Origin: Candidatus Heimdallarchaeota archaeon LC_3
GTDB lineage: Archaea; Asgardarchaeota; Heimdallarchaeia; Hodarchaeales; LC-3
Length of the DNA: 32,113 nucleotides
Direction: 5' to 3'
Assembly (NCBI GenBank): GCA_001940645.1
Contig: MDVS01000003.1
Location: 1-32,113 of the forward strand
Notes under the pieces: model-generated
Seen by the model: only the letters and a program-made list of their open reading frames with translations
What the model was told of the DNA's origin: nothing
Database searches by the model: none
Program-made: the position numbers and the translations under genes
Shown here: one piece after another, positions 8,619 through 17,562 of the stretch
Numbering within the stretch: position 1 is the stretch's first letter
Layout of the letters: every line of letters begins with the position of its first letter

Positions 8619-11273
8619 TTAATATGGATATATAAGATTAGAAGCATGCTTGGAATAATCCATATTATAGGTTTGTAAAATTAATTCATTTAAATAAAGT
8701 TCTTGATTAATTAAAACTGATAAAACCTTAATTAGTGATTTCAGATTGTCTAAATAATGAGAATTTAAAATATTATTAATATCTTTTTGAAAATTTGACT
8801 CTTCCAATTCATTCAATGAAGGAATGAATATTCTTTTTGTTAAAATTTCTTCAATTAAATTTTTACGCAATTTTAAACTCTTAATCTTGTCTTTTAACAG
8901 AAAGTATAAGAAAATAGACTGAAAAACGCTCTGTGGATGAAAATCAATATAGGCTTCAAATTTGTTTTGATTTATAAATCCTAAACTTACAGAATTTTTA
9001 TTAGTTATAGTAACTGACAGATTTTTTCCTAGATTTTTAGATTGAAAAGGTTCAAAGATAGATTTGTTTTCATTTTGAGAATTTGATGAATTTATAATAT
9101 TTTTAAAAGATATTATCTGTTTATTAGCAAATTTATTTTTATAATGCAAACAAATCTGTTTAATCAAATAGTGCAAATTATAATTTTTTTGCAATTCTAT
9201 TGCTAGACATTCAATTTTAGTAAATAACATTAAATTTCTTTTAGTATATTTTGGTATTGGAATCCGTAATAAATTAGATTGTATTAGATGAGGGAAAATC
9301 TTCCGATTAGGATCTGAAAATTTAGAATAATAATAAGTGTATATTACAGCGGAATTGAGAAATCCTAATAATAGCCATTCTGAATAATTATTATTCATGT
9401 TGCTTTTTACTTTGAAAATATAGACCACTTGTAAAGTATAAGTATCAGATTCATCATTATAAGCATTCAATCCATGGCCAGTTTTAGCGATTAATATTTT
9501 TGGTCCTAAATATAAATCTTCGTTTTTATAATTAATTCCTTGTTGATCAATAATAATATAATGAGGTTCTCTTGCATGAAACCTCTCAATATGTTCTCCA
9601 AAATATATTTTTCTGAATTGATATGATTTTTCAATCTCACTGAGATTTCTTCGAATAATATTTTCATTTTTACATTTATTTATTTTTAAAATTGATTCGC
9701 AGTAACTACATTTCTTTTCTAGTTTATTTTTTCCAAAAGGAGGATGAAATTTTCCACAGTTAGAACAAACAACAACCAAACCTTTTTTTCCGATTTCAAC
9801 ACCTCTACTATTATTAACAATTTCACCTAAAAGAATATTCTGTTTTTCAATATCATGAAGGAATTGTTTTCTTCTCCCTACAAAAATATCAAATTCAAAA
9901 AATTTATTATTCTTCCAAGAAGTTGTAAATTGCTCATGATAAAAACTCTGTTCGCTCCAAAATTCATTATTATGTTGATCAAGTAAGAAATTTTCATTTA
10001 ACGAAATGTTTGGAATAATTTTAGAAGAGGAATTTCTAATACAATTTCTATTGTCCGTTTTTTGAATTATTAACATTAGCGCTGGTTGGTTTACCTTCGG
10101 AAAGAAAAATCTTCCCAAATTAACAATTTCAAGAATATTTGACTTTTTTAAAATCAACTTTCTAATTTCTGAATAATTAGGGTTAGTAAGAATGGTATTT
10201 GGTACAATAAATCCGAGTATCCCTTCCATATCTAAATTATTGATACCATATTCTAAAAATAATGCCCAACTGTCATATTGCTTATTAGAAACTGAAAATT
10301 TTTTCGAAATCTTTTCTTTTTTTGTTTCTAAAGAAAGACCCCATGGAGGGTTTCCTATTATAATAGAATACTTGTTACCATCATTTCTAGAAACATTTAA
10401 TATATCGTTTTTAGTTATATTAGGGCTTTCGAGCAAATTCCATAAAATATTTTCATTGAATTTGTCAATAAAGGCTAATAAAAAATTTAAAATAGATAAA
10501 ATGACACGTGATTTTGAAATAACTAAAGAAATGTAAGTTATATCATAACCGCTAATATTTTTATTTATGAAAAGTATGTATTGAAGAACAATATTCTCAA
10601 TCGTTTTATTGTCAGAAGTTTTAACAATCATTTCTGATAAATAACTGTTATAAAATTCTAAGATTTGAATAATAAAATTTCCCGATCCTATTGATGGATC
10701 TTGAATCTTATAAGTAAACAACTCCCTTATTACTTCGCCAAGATCATTATTTTTATAATGAATTTTTTTTTGAAAATGTGAAAAAATCTCTTCAACCATA
10801 TACATGGATAATAATTTTGGGGTAAAATATGCTCCCAATGCTTTTCTATTAATGGATTCCTCATTAATGAAATTTAATAATTCATCTACACAAATTACAA
10901 AATTTTTTACATCTAATGTCCATAGAATGGTTTGGATTTCAATATATTTAGTATTTGACTGAAAACTTGAAAGAATTACGTCATTGCATTTGTTAAAGAC
11001 ATTTTCTTTATCAATAGTAATTTTATCAAGAACAGTAAATTCTTGACGATTGAATTTTAACTTATATCTATTTTTTATAAAGGAATTAACTTCTATCAGT
11101 AAAAAATAAATAACTTCAAATATTTTCTTGTTGAAATTCTCCATTCGCTCTAGTTTCTGATTAATAAAAACGAAACTATATTCTGATTTTTTTTCTAAAA
11201 TTAATTTAATGATTATTTGTTTAATTTTGTCTATTTTTAAATTCAATTCGTTGTTGTGACGATCATTGTTCAT
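8619..11273 (-). CDS. Eco57I/TaqI-like N6-adenine DNA methyltransferase with embedded zinc finger
   Basis: An 884-residue protein. GAYFTP (147-152) and DPSIGSGNF (192-200) form the SAM-binding motif region, and NPPW (308-311) is the catalytic motif IV of N6-adenine methylases. Residues 503-525 hold a CxxC...CxxC zinc finger (C503, C506, C522, C525) just before a TaqI-like specificity segment (YFGEHIERFHAREPHYIIID, ILIAKTGHG, LLGFLNS, near 560-690). About 145 residues precede the methylase core, but I see no PD-(D/E)XK nuclease signature there or in the C-terminus. It may be a solitary methylase or a type IIG enzyme with an unrecognised nuclease. No separate restriction gene is adjacent. The gene is very AT-rich with an Asn/Ile/Lys-rich product, consistent with a laterally acquired defence gene. 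Confidence 0.88.
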   Translation of the reverse strand: MNNDRHNNELNLKIDKIKQIIIKLILEKKSEYSFVFINQKLERMENFNKKIFEVIYFLLIEVNSFIKNRYKLKFNRQEFTVLDKITIDKENVFNKCNDVILSSFQSNTKYIEIQTILWTLDVKNFVICVDELLNFINEESINRKALGAYFTPKLLSMYMVEEIFSHFQKKIHYKNNDLGEVIRELFTYKIQDPSIGSGNFIIQILEFYNSYLSEMIVKTSDNKTIENIVLQYILFINKNISGYDITYISLVISKSRVILSILNFLLAFIDKFNENILWNLLESPNITKNDILNVSRNDGNKYSIIIGNPPWGLSLETKKEKISKKFSVSNKQYDSWALFLEYGINNLDMEGILGFIVPNTILTNPNYSEIRKLILKKSNILEIVNLGRFFFPKVNQPALMLIIQKTDNRNCIRNSSSKIIPNISLNENFLLDQHNNEFWSEQSFYHEQFTTSWKNNKFFEFDIFVGRRKQFLHDIEKQNILLGEIVNNSRGVEIGKKGLVVVCSNCGKFHPPFGKNKLEKKCSYCESILKINKCKNENIIRRNLSEIEKSYQFRKIYFGEHIERFHAREPHYIIIDQQGINYKNEDLYLGPKILIAKTGHGLNAYNDESDTYTLQVVYIFKVKSNMNNNYSEWLLLGFLNSAVIYTYYYSKFSDPNRKIFPHLIQSNLLRIPIPKYTKRNLMLFTKIECLAIELQKNYNLHYLIKQICLHYKNKFANKQIISFKNIINSSNSQNENKSIFEPFQSKNLGKNLSVTITNKNSVSLGFINQNKFEAYIDFHPQSVFQSIFLYFLLKDKIKSLKLRKNLIEEILTKRIFIPSLNELEESNFQKDINNILNSHYLDNLKSLIKVLSVLINQELYLNELILQTYNMDYSKHASNLIYPY

Positions 11274-11459
11274 AGAAGATCAATTATATTTCTAGAATTA
11301 ATTTTTCTATAAAAATTTAATATAAGCAATAAGTAGATAGAAAATATATATCGTAATCAATATTTTTTCTTTTAAGAATTTTCCTAGATTTTTTAGTAAC
11401 ATTTGAATTTTAAATAAAGTAAGAAGAATTGTAAACGACCCCTTATTTAGGTTCAAAAT

Positions 11460-12518
11460 ATGCAAGTACATTTTCCAAATCCCAATGAAATTTTTTCTGA
11501 ATGGCTTCAAGGTGCAGAAGACAAACTGTTATCCAAACGTTATAAGAATTATGTATCTAAATCACTGTCAATATCAAGTTCTGAAACCATCAAACATTCT
11601 AGACCTATTTTATTTGCTTTAGTTCAAATTGAACAACGACCTGCTGATAATAAATCATTGGATCCAAAGGATATAATTGCAATTAAGGACTTAAGAAAAA
11701 AAGGTCCTTATTGGGAATTTACTACTCCTGTTGAAGAAAACAATTGGAAAGGTTCCCCATTTGTCGTTAAATGGGATTCTATAAGTCCAAAAGAATGTCC
11801 TCATTGCTCGGGTAAAGGGTATTCACCTTGTACATGCTCAAAAGGTTTTTTAACATGCAAACTATGCAAAGGGAAATTTTCTACTACTTGTCCTGATTGT
11901 AATGGAAAAAGTAAGTTTACGGATATGATTGAGATTAAAATTGGAGAAACAATTAGAACTCGAAATGAAAAAATTTCTTATAATTGTTCTACCTGCTATG
12001 GAGGATCGAAAATTATCTGTCGTTCGTGTGGTGGGGTTGGAAGAAGGGTTCATTCTCAGTGTTCAGGGTCTGCAAAAATAGTATGCAGCCATTGCAAAGG
12101 AACTGGAAAAACTGTTGAATTACTCGAGGAGCCTGTTCCAATTAAAAGAAAAGTAATTGATCTGTATTTTACACCATATGAAAGAAATAAAAAAGATAGG
12201 GAATACCTAATTGAAATTTTGAAAAAAAATAAACACCAAATTCCTAAACTCGAGATTGATGATGAAGGATATCTAGAATCTAAAAGAATAGACACTTTTC
12301 TTCCTGAAATATCTAAAGAAGTTGATAAATTTTTGAAATCTTTAAGAAAAGAGCTTGATGATGTAAAAAAGAAACCCCTTAAAGCTTTTTATCCCCCCTT
12401 ATTCTTATTTCCAGGATTGGAATTAGTTTGTCAAACATCCAAAGGTCATAAATTTTCCATAATTTCAATTGGAGATGAAAATAAGTATAAAATTTCTGAT
12501 GTAAACTGGAAAAAATAA
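11460..12518 (+). CDS. DnaJ-type cysteine-rich zinc-finger protein without J domain
   Basis: A 352-residue protein. Residues 113-212 hold a series of CxxCxGxG-type repeats (CPHCSGKG, CKLCKGK, CPDCNGKS, CSTCYGGS, CRSCGGVG, CSHCKGTGK), the signature of the DnaJ central zinc-binding domain. There is no J domain with HPD, so it is not a canonical DnaJ. The first 110 residues (including WEFTTPVEENNWKGSPFVVKWD) and the last 130 (with a long charged helix around residues 270-310) are unfamiliar. The repeat HSQCSGSAK has lost the first Cys of its pair. Such proteins usually assist folding or disulfide handling, but no partner is encoded nearby. The stop abuts that of the convergent cutA, with no base between. 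Confidence 0.75.
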   Translation: MQVHFPNPNEIFSEWLQGAEDKLLSKRYKNYVSKSLSISSSETIKHSRPILFALVQIEQRPADNKSLDPKDIIAIKDLRKKGPYWEFTTPVEENNWKGSPFVVKWDSISPKECPHCSGKGYSPCTCSKGFLTCKLCKGKFSTTCPDCNGKSKFTDMIEIKIGETIRTRNEKISYNCSTCYGGSKIICRSCGGVGRRVHSQCSGSAKIVCSHCKGTGKTVELLEEPVPIKRKVIDLYFTPYERNKKDREYLIEILKKNKHQIPKLEIDDEGYLESKRIDTFLPEISKEVDKFLKSLRKELDDVKKKPLKAFYPPLFLFPGLELVCQTSKGHKFSIISIGDENKYKISDVNWKK

Positions 12519-12842
12519 TTAATTCAATTCTCCTAATAGCCAGTCCTTATATCCGTCGTTAATTCTATTGATTGGGATCTGAATGATACAGGGAACTGAA
12601 TATGGATGATTATCTTCTATATAAGCTTTAACTTCACTATATTTATCCTCTGTAGTTTTTCCAATTAAAACTATTTCAGGTTCATCAACAATTTTGTTTT
12701 TCCACCAATAAAGCGAATCAATAGAATATAAATTAGCACAGGCGATTAACCTATTTTCTAATAATTCTTTTGCAATTTTTTTAGCTATTTCTTTGTTTGG
12801 ATTAGTTATATAGACAAAAATAAACTTCATCTTGCTCAACAT
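12519..12842 (-). CDS. cutA: CutA1 divalent-cation tolerance protein
   Basis: A 107-residue protein, or 103 residues if ATG 12830 (MKFIFVYITNP) is used, which matches the usual N-terminus. The family landmarks are all present: ITNPNKEIAKKIAKELLENRLIACANL, SLYWWKNKI, EIVLIGKTT, HPYSVPCIIQIPI and a C-terminal YKDWLL. CutA1 is a very stable trimer with a PII-like ferredoxin fold, linked to copper and other divalent metal tolerance. Its biochemical role is still debated. It is convergent with the DnaJ-type gene and divergent from the ParB-like gene (76-base gap). Confidence 0.95.
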   Translation of the reverse strand: MLSKMKFIFVYITNPNKEIAKKIAKELLENRLIACANLYSIDSLYWWKNKIVDEPEIVLIGKTTEDKYSEVKAYIEDNHPYSVPCIIQIPINRINDGYKDWLLGELN

Positions 12843-12918
12843 GAGTTATTGTTTAATAATTTATCAATATTTCTGATGCAGACTAAGGTTTTTTAATAAC
12901 AAAGTAATTATTCATTTG

Positions 12919-13314
12919 ATGGTATCTTATTTTTTAAAAAAAGCCAGTGAAATACAACCTAGTCAACTTTATCTAAATGCAGCAAAAATATCTAAAGTTA
13001 AGGAGCTTTATAAACCCATTTCATTGGATTCCCTTCCTCCTATACCAATTAAGGAGTTAGACAATGAAATTATTTTCACTGATGGTCATCATCGTGCTTA
13101 TGTTGCAGTTAGTATGGGACTCAAGGATTTGCCAGTTTATTGGGAAACAGAAAACAATTTGAGTTGGAATTTATATAAAGTGTGTGTTAACTGGTGTAAA
13201 TCAGAAAATATATATGAAATTTTGGATCTTAGAAAAAAAATAGTTAAAAACACTGATTTTAAAAATTTATGGATTAAAAAATGTACTGATTTAAGAAAAG
13301 AAATGAATCTTTAA
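12919..13314 (+). CDS. ParB/sulfiredoxin-fold domain protein
   Basis: A 131-residue protein from ATG 12919 (a TTG lies directly before it). The core IIFTDGHHRAYVAVSMGLKD followed by LPVYWE matches the ParB/Srx-type DGHHR motif, where the Arg-rich loop binds nucleotide or DNA in ParB relatives. Preceding it, SLPPIPIKELDNEIIF fits the family's first strands. The C-terminal half (WNLYKVCVNWCKSENIYEILDLRKKI) is a helical extension that I recall from small ParB-like proteins of clostridia and archaea. It is too short to be a chromosome-partition ParB: there is no helix-turn-helix domain and no ParA nearby. The function of this small family is unknown to me. Confidence 0.7.
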   Translation: MVSYFLKKASEIQPSQLYLNAAKISKVKELYKPISLDSLPPIPIKELDNEIIFTDGHHRAYVAVSMGLKDLPVYWETENNLSWNLYKVCVNWCKSENIYEILDLRKKIVKNTDFKNLWIKKCTDLRKEMNL

Positions 13315-13318
13315 GACA

Positions 13319-13341
13319 AAACATAAATTAGTTTTATGTTT
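13319..13341 (+). terminator. Hairpin just after the ParB-like gene
   Basis: A perfect 9-bp inverted repeat (AAACATAAA, 5-base loop, TTTATGTTT) begins five bases after the stop codon. It could form a terminator-like or 3'-end-protecting hairpin. It is AT-only apart from one C/G pair, so it would be weak, and chance is possible in this AT-rich DNA. Confidence 0.35.
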
Positions 13342-13455
13342 CACATTTTCATAAAATAAATTACAGAAAAGAATATTTATTCATATTACTCTCAAACCTT
13401 CTCTTTTAAAAACAATGAATTAAATATAAAAGAATTTGGTTTGGTATCTAAAAAA

Positions 13456-13836
13456 ATGTCAGAAAATAATAATATTGGTGAATCACCTTACAATCATCTA
13501 GTTTTTATCTGTACAAATGAAAGATCACCAAACAATCCACGTGGATGTTGTTTACATCGTGGAGGAGAAGAAATTCTAAAAAAATTCAAAGATGAGATTA
13601 AAACCAAGAAACTATAAAAGTTAGGTATAAGAGCTACTAAAAGTGGGTGTCTGGATTTATGTGAAGACGGACCCATAGTTGTAGTTTATGGAAGAAGAAA
13701 CAATTCTGATGGTATTTGGTATAAAAAGGTGGAACCAAGTGACATTTCAGAAATAATTAAATCTCACTTATTAAATGACAAACCTGTGGAAAGAATGTTG
13801 AATAAATTCGAGAATAAAGATCGATTTCATATATAA
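13456..13836 (+). pseudogene. Thioredoxin-like [2Fe-2S] ferredoxin gene interrupted by one in-frame TAA
   Basis: From ATG 13456 the frame reads HLVFICTNERSPNNPRGCC and LHRGGEEILKKFKDEI, meets TAA at 13615-13617 (codon 54), then continues in the same frame through KSGCLDLCEDGPIVVVYGR and WYKKVEPSDISEIIKSHLL to TAA at 13834. The four cluster ligands have the spacing of the thioredoxin-like [2Fe-2S] ferredoxin family: Cys in FICT, Cys in RGCC, and the pair SGCLDLC. Length (126 codons apart from the internal stop) is normal for the family. The stop lies in the linker between helix 1 and the next strand, and a single base change would restore a sense codon. If the break is real, neither fragment can bind a cluster alone. 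No SD-like sequence is obvious before ATG. Confidence 0.8.
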
Positions 13837-13973
13837 TTTTTCATCGACAATTACTTATTTGAAAAGCATAAATCTATTTAAAACTTTTTTCGACAATTTC
13901 ATTAGATTTTCAATTATATACTATGTTAATTGGATAGTAGATTTTTATATTTTTATTAAAAGGTGAAATAGCT

Positions 13974-14447
13974 ATGGAAATGTCTCTAGAAGTTCAAGAA
14001 GCAATTAATAAACAAATAACTGTAGAACTTGAATCTGCATATTTATATTTATCAATGTCTCTCTGGTTTGGTAAAAAAGAGTTTAAAAACTTAGAAAAGT
14101 TATATTTTGCATTTTCTAAAGAAGAATTTGAACATGCAATGAAATTTACTAATCATATAACGGAGATGGGTGGTGAAGCTGAATTTTCTGCACTAAAAAA
14201 GCCTAAATCCGACTGGAATAGTGTTAAAGAGATTGTTGAAGCAACATATGAACACGAAAAATTCGTGACAGGACAAATTCACAAAATTGTAACATTAATC
14301 GATGAAAAAAATGAGTACGCATCACAATCATTACTAGGATGGTTCGTTGAAGAACAAGTAGAAGAGGAGGTTAAATCTCGACTTTTAATGAAAATGCAAG
14401 CAGGTTTTAAGAACGATTGGCTATTTGATCATCGAGCTAGACGGTAA
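13974..14447 (+). CDS. ftn: Ferritin (non-haem, FtnA type)
   Basis: A 157-residue four-helix ferritin. The ferroxidase ligands are all present: E18 (VELESAYLYL), E51 and H54 (KEEFEH), E95 (YEHE), Q128 and E131 (EEQVEEE). They sit one residue later than in E. coli FtnA. It should assemble as a 24-mer that oxidises Fe(II) and stores mineralised iron in the cytoplasm. GGTGAAAT seven bases upstream of ATG is a strong ribosome binding site. The 137-base gap before it holds TATA-like AT-rich sequence. The tail (NDWLFDHRARR) is short and basic. The [2Fe-2S] gene just upstream, and the VIT transporter further right, share an iron theme, but no operon joins them. Confidence 0.95.
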   Translation: MEMSLEVQEAINKQITVELESAYLYLSMSLWFGKKEFKNLEKLYFAFSKEEFEHAMKFTNHITEMGGEAEFSALKKPKSDWNSVKEIVEATYEHEKFVTGQIHKIVTLIDEKNEYASQSLLGWFVEEQVEEEVKSRLLMKMQAGFKNDWLFDHRARR

Positions 14448-14486
14448 AAAAAATGAATAAATAGAAAATATAAGAAATATCTTTTA

Positions 14487-14774
14487 TTAATCAGAAAGTG
14501 CCTTCCATGGCTCAGTTGATAGAAAAATTAATAGTATTCCAATGAAATACATGAAAGGGCCCCAAGTATCTATTAAATTTTCTCTAAAGAAATCTACTAC
14601 ATTATCAAGACCAGCAAGCATGATAAACAGTGCCCCCAGTCCAATAAGCAAAATATGTGTTTTCTTTTCCTTTTTGAAATAAATATATAGTCCTACAACG
14701 GCAGTTAATAATCCTAATATGAAAATTAGCAATCCGAATATATCGGCCATTCCTATTTTTACAAGTGCTTCCAT
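14487..14774 (-). CDS. Small three-helix membrane protein, unknown
   Basis: A 95-residue protein with three hydrophobic helices: roughly 11-32 (IFGLLIFILGLLTAVVGLYIYF), 40-57 (ILLIGLGALFIMLAGL) and 70-86 (WGPFMYFIGILLIFL). Between the first two lies the basic loop KKEKKTH, predicted to face the cytoplasm. I recognise no family. It is convergent with ferritin (39-base gap) and divergent from the next gene. The clean hydrophobic pattern and ATG start support it as a real gene. Confidence 0.65.
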   Translation of the reverse strand: MEALVKIGMADIFGLLIFILGLLTAVVGLYIYFKKEKKTHILLIGLGALFIMLAGLDNVVDFFRENLIDTWGPFMYFIGILLIFLSTEPWKALSD

Positions 14775-14904
14775 TTTTATTCCTCAAAATATTATAGATA
14801 ATGATTTGATTAGTTATTTATTAAAATAACTCATCTTATTGTTTATAACTAATTAAATTTAAATTATTTTCTCTTATGATTAAATAGTGATAAAATTGAG
14901 TTTC

Positions 14905-15552
14905 ATGATTAATGAAAGCAATAACTCATTTTTTAATGGAAATATTACAATAAACAAGAATTATCTTGTGTTTCCTGTAAATTCCAGCATTTTCACAATA
15001 TCAATTCCTATGATTCTCTCCCTGATTGTTTATGGCATCTTGGTTATTTTTTCTGAAAGTGTTTTTTCCTCTCTATTAAATTCTATTTATACTTTAGAAG
15101 TTGCAGTAATATTAGGAACATTTTTAACACTTCTTGTCTGTTTATATTGGTATAGATATTGGAAACTGAATTTTACTCAAAATAACGTTATCAATATTAC
15201 TATAAATAAATCTGATCAAATTGTAGAGTTTTCTAGAGATGTAGGTGAAAGGAAAAAGTTAGATAGTTATGAAATTCCTTTTGACTATTTAATTAACCTT
15301 GTGATAGGGCGTAGTGCGGATGGTAACGCTGATGGATGGAGCTTAAATTTATTTATACGAAATCAACAGAATAGGAAAAAACAGGATATTTTTTCAGTTT
15401 TTATTGTAAATGACGAAGGACTTGAAGATTTATATAAATTTGTGCAAGAAATGAGGATAATATTAGAAAAAATGGAATTATCAAGTTTTTTGCGTATTTC
15501 TGACCTGTTTTTAAGAAAAGTAAAAGAAAGACAGGAAAAAAAATTATTATGA
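14905..15552 (+). CDS. Two-helix membrane protein, unknown
   Basis: A 215-residue protein from ATG 14905 (an in-frame GTG at 14887 would add six residues). Two hydrophobic helices near residues 34-54 (IPMILSLIVYGILVIFSES) and 64-84 (LEVAVILGTFLTLLVCLYWYRYW) form a hairpin. Soluble strands follow (NVINITINKSDQIVEFSRD), then a beta-rich domain with IFSVFIVNDEGLEDLYKFV and a basic C-terminal helix. The layout, a membrane hairpin followed by a small cytoplasmic strand-rich domain, recalls PH-like membrane proteins, but I have no motif to prove it. The stop lies four bases from the stop of the convergent htpG. Confidence 0.6.
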   Translation: MINESNNSFFNGNITINKNYLVFPVNSSIFTISIPMILSLIVYGILVIFSESVFSSLLNSIYTLEVAVILGTFLTLLVCLYWYRYWKLNFTQNNVINITINKSDQIVEFSRDVGERKKLDSYEIPFDYLINLVIGRSADGNADGWSLNLFIRNQQNRKKQDIFSVFIVNDEGLEDLYKFVQEMRIILEKMELSSFLRISDLFLRKVKERQEKKLL

Positions 15553-15556
15553 TAAT

Positions 15557-17539
15557 TTAATTTCCCGATGCTAATTTTGAAGCCATTTCCATCAACTTAG
15601 TTATATCAGATATCATTTCTACTGGTTTTTCCATGATACCTTCTTGTAAAGCTGAGTTAGCGAATAATTGATTTATCAATAAATCAATAATTTCGTTTTT
15701 GTCATCGGTTAACACTAAAGATTCCAAATTTTGAATTATTTCATGGTTTTTGTTAATTTCTAGTATTCTTTTTGACATGGGCATTGGGTTTTGTTCATTT
15801 GCCTGACTCATATATTGAAAAACTCGTTCCATGTCAGAACTAGCACCTGAAGTAACTAATCTACAAGGAGCATTAACTAATCTAGTGGACGTTTTAACAT
15901 CAGCTATTTTATCTCCTAAAACAGTTTTAAACCTTGTGATAAGATCCTGTAAGGAAACAGGAACTTCATCTTGAACATCTTTCTTATCTTTGTCAGCTTT
16001 TTTGGGTTCTTCTACTGCTTGGTCAATATTATGGAATTTTTTGTCTTTATAGTCTCGAAGATTCATCATTAAGAAAGAATCAACGGGTTCAGTCATAAAA
16101 ATAACTTCAAGATCATTAGTGATGAAATAATCAAGATGAGGAGAAGTTTTAGCAGTTTTAACACTATCTGAGACTAAATAATAGATGTTTTCTTCTTTTT
16201 CTTTCATTCCATCCATATATTTTTTTAAAGAAATAAATTCTTCTTCACTTTTAGAAGAATAAAATCTTAATAGCGGAAGTAATTTGTCTTTATTTTGTGG
16301 ATCAGAAGATATTCCTTCCTTTAAAAATATTCCAAACTCATTCCAGAAATCTTTATATTTTCCTTCATCATCTTTAGCGAGACGTTCTAATTCACCAACA
16401 ATTTTTGATGTTAACGCTTTTTTAACACGATTTAAAACTTTAGTTGCTTGAATCGTCTCTCGAGAGACATTCAAAGGAATATCTTCACTTTCTATTACAC
16501 CTTTGATGAACCTAAAATATTCTGGTAAAACATCCCGATTTTTATCTTGAATCAAAACATTTCTTGAATAAACTTTTACTCCCCAATCAGGTTCAGCAGT
16601 GAATAGATTTCTATTTCTCTTTTTAGGAAAGTAAATAAGTGCTCTAAATTGGGTAGCACCTTCAACTGAGAAATGTAAATAGTGAAATGGATCTTCAAAT
16701 TCACCACTAATATGTTTGAAAAATTCTTTGTATTGTTCTTCATTAATATCTGAGGAGCTCCTCTTCCAAAGAGCTTGCTGTCTATTAATGGCGTCCCAAA
16801 TATACTCTTTTTCTACTGGAATTTCACTTTTCTTCTCTGCTTCTTTTCCCTCTTTTTCCTCTTTCTTTACTTCTTTTTCTTTCAACATTTGAATTGGGAA
16901 AGTAACAAAATCTGAGTATTTCTTAATTATTTCTTTAATTTTGTATTCATCACTGAATTCTTTTACTTCATCTTTAAAATATATAGTAATTTCTGTTCCA
17001 CGTTGTTGAGAATCAATAGTTTTTAATTTATAGGATTCTACTCCATTAGAAATCCACTCAATGGCTGGTTCATCTTTGATATATGATTTTGTTTTTATTC
17101 TAACTTCTTTAGCCACCATAAAAACAGAATAAAAACCAACACCGAATTTTCCAATAATATCAAGATCTTTGTTTTCATCATCAGAAGAAATCTCCTTCAT
17201 TTTTTCTAGAAAAGCAAGAGAACCCGAGTTAGCGATTGTTCCAATGTTATTTATTAATTCTTCTTTGCCCATTCCAACTCCTGTATCTCTAATAGTTAAT
17301 GTGTTGGCTTCCTTATTTACCTCTAATTGTATAAATAATTCTAAATCCGGATCCGAAACCTCTCTATTGGTAAGTGTTTCAAACCGTATTTTATTGAGTG
17401 CATCTGATGCATTTGAGATTAATTCTCTTAGGAAAATTTCTCTATGTTGATAAAGCGAGTGAATAAGGATATTCAATACTCGTTGTATTTCAGCTTTAAA
17501 TGGAATTTCTTCAAAATTTTGATCGTTTGTTTGAGACAT
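15557..17539 (-). CDS. htpG: HtpG, bacterial-type Hsp90 chaperone
   Basis: A 660-residue protein with the GHKL ATP-binding landmarks LRELISNASDALNKIRFETL, DTGVGMGKEEL and GKFGVGFYSVFMVA, the middle-domain catalytic loop (VLIQDKNRDVLPEYFRFIKG, NVSRETIQ), and a dimerisation domain ending in MEMASKLASGN. There is no MEEVD tail, so it is the cytosolic bacterial form. A charged linker (KKEEKEGKEAEKKSE) of about 20 residues separates the N and middle domains, longer than in E. coli HtpG. Most archaea lack Hsp90, so lateral gain from bacteria is likely. GAGGTTAAAC directly precedes ATG. A 26-bp inverted repeat lies 24-49 bases upstream of the start. Confidence 0.97.
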   Translation of the reverse strand: MSQTNDQNFEEIPFKAEIQRVLNILIHSLYQHREIFLRELISNASDALNKIRFETLTNREVSDPDLELFIQLEVNKEANTLTIRDTGVGMGKEELINNIGTIANSGSLAFLEKMKEISSDDENKDLDIIGKFGVGFYSVFMVAKEVRIKTKSYIKDEPAIEWISNGVESYKLKTIDSQQRGTEITIYFKDEVKEFSDEYKIKEIIKKYSDFVTFPIQMLKEKEVKKEEKEGKEAEKKSEIPVEKEYIWDAINRQQALWKRSSSDINEEQYKEFFKHISGEFEDPFHYLHFSVEGATQFRALIYFPKKRNRNLFTAEPDWGVKVYSRNVLIQDKNRDVLPEYFRFIKGVIESEDIPLNVSRETIQATKVLNRVKKALTSKIVGELERLAKDDEGKYKDFWNEFGIFLKEGISSDPQNKDKLLPLLRFYSSKSEEEFISLKKYMDGMKEKEENIYYLVSDSVKTAKTSPHLDYFITNDLEVIFMTEPVDSFLMMNLRDYKDKKFHNIDQAVEEPKKADKDKKDVQDEVPVSLQDLITRFKTVLGDKIADVKTSTRLVNAPCRLVTSGASSDMERVFQYMSQANEQNPMPMSKRILEINKNHEIIQNLESLVLTDDKNEIIDLLINQLFANSALQEGIMEKPVEMISDITKLMEMASKLASGN

Positions 17540-17562
17540 TGTTTAACCTCTAATAAATCATA

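Noticed and set aside
11307..11510. 67-residue minus-strand ORF with hydrophobic stretches
   Set aside because: It overlaps the start of the DnaJ-type gene and has no motif or ribosome binding site; it looks like AT-rich chance.
13911..13932. Inverted repeat CAATTA, 10-base spacer, TAATTG, upstream of ferritin
   Set aside because: Only 6-base AT-rich arms; likely chance, though the position near the ferritin promoter is suggestive.
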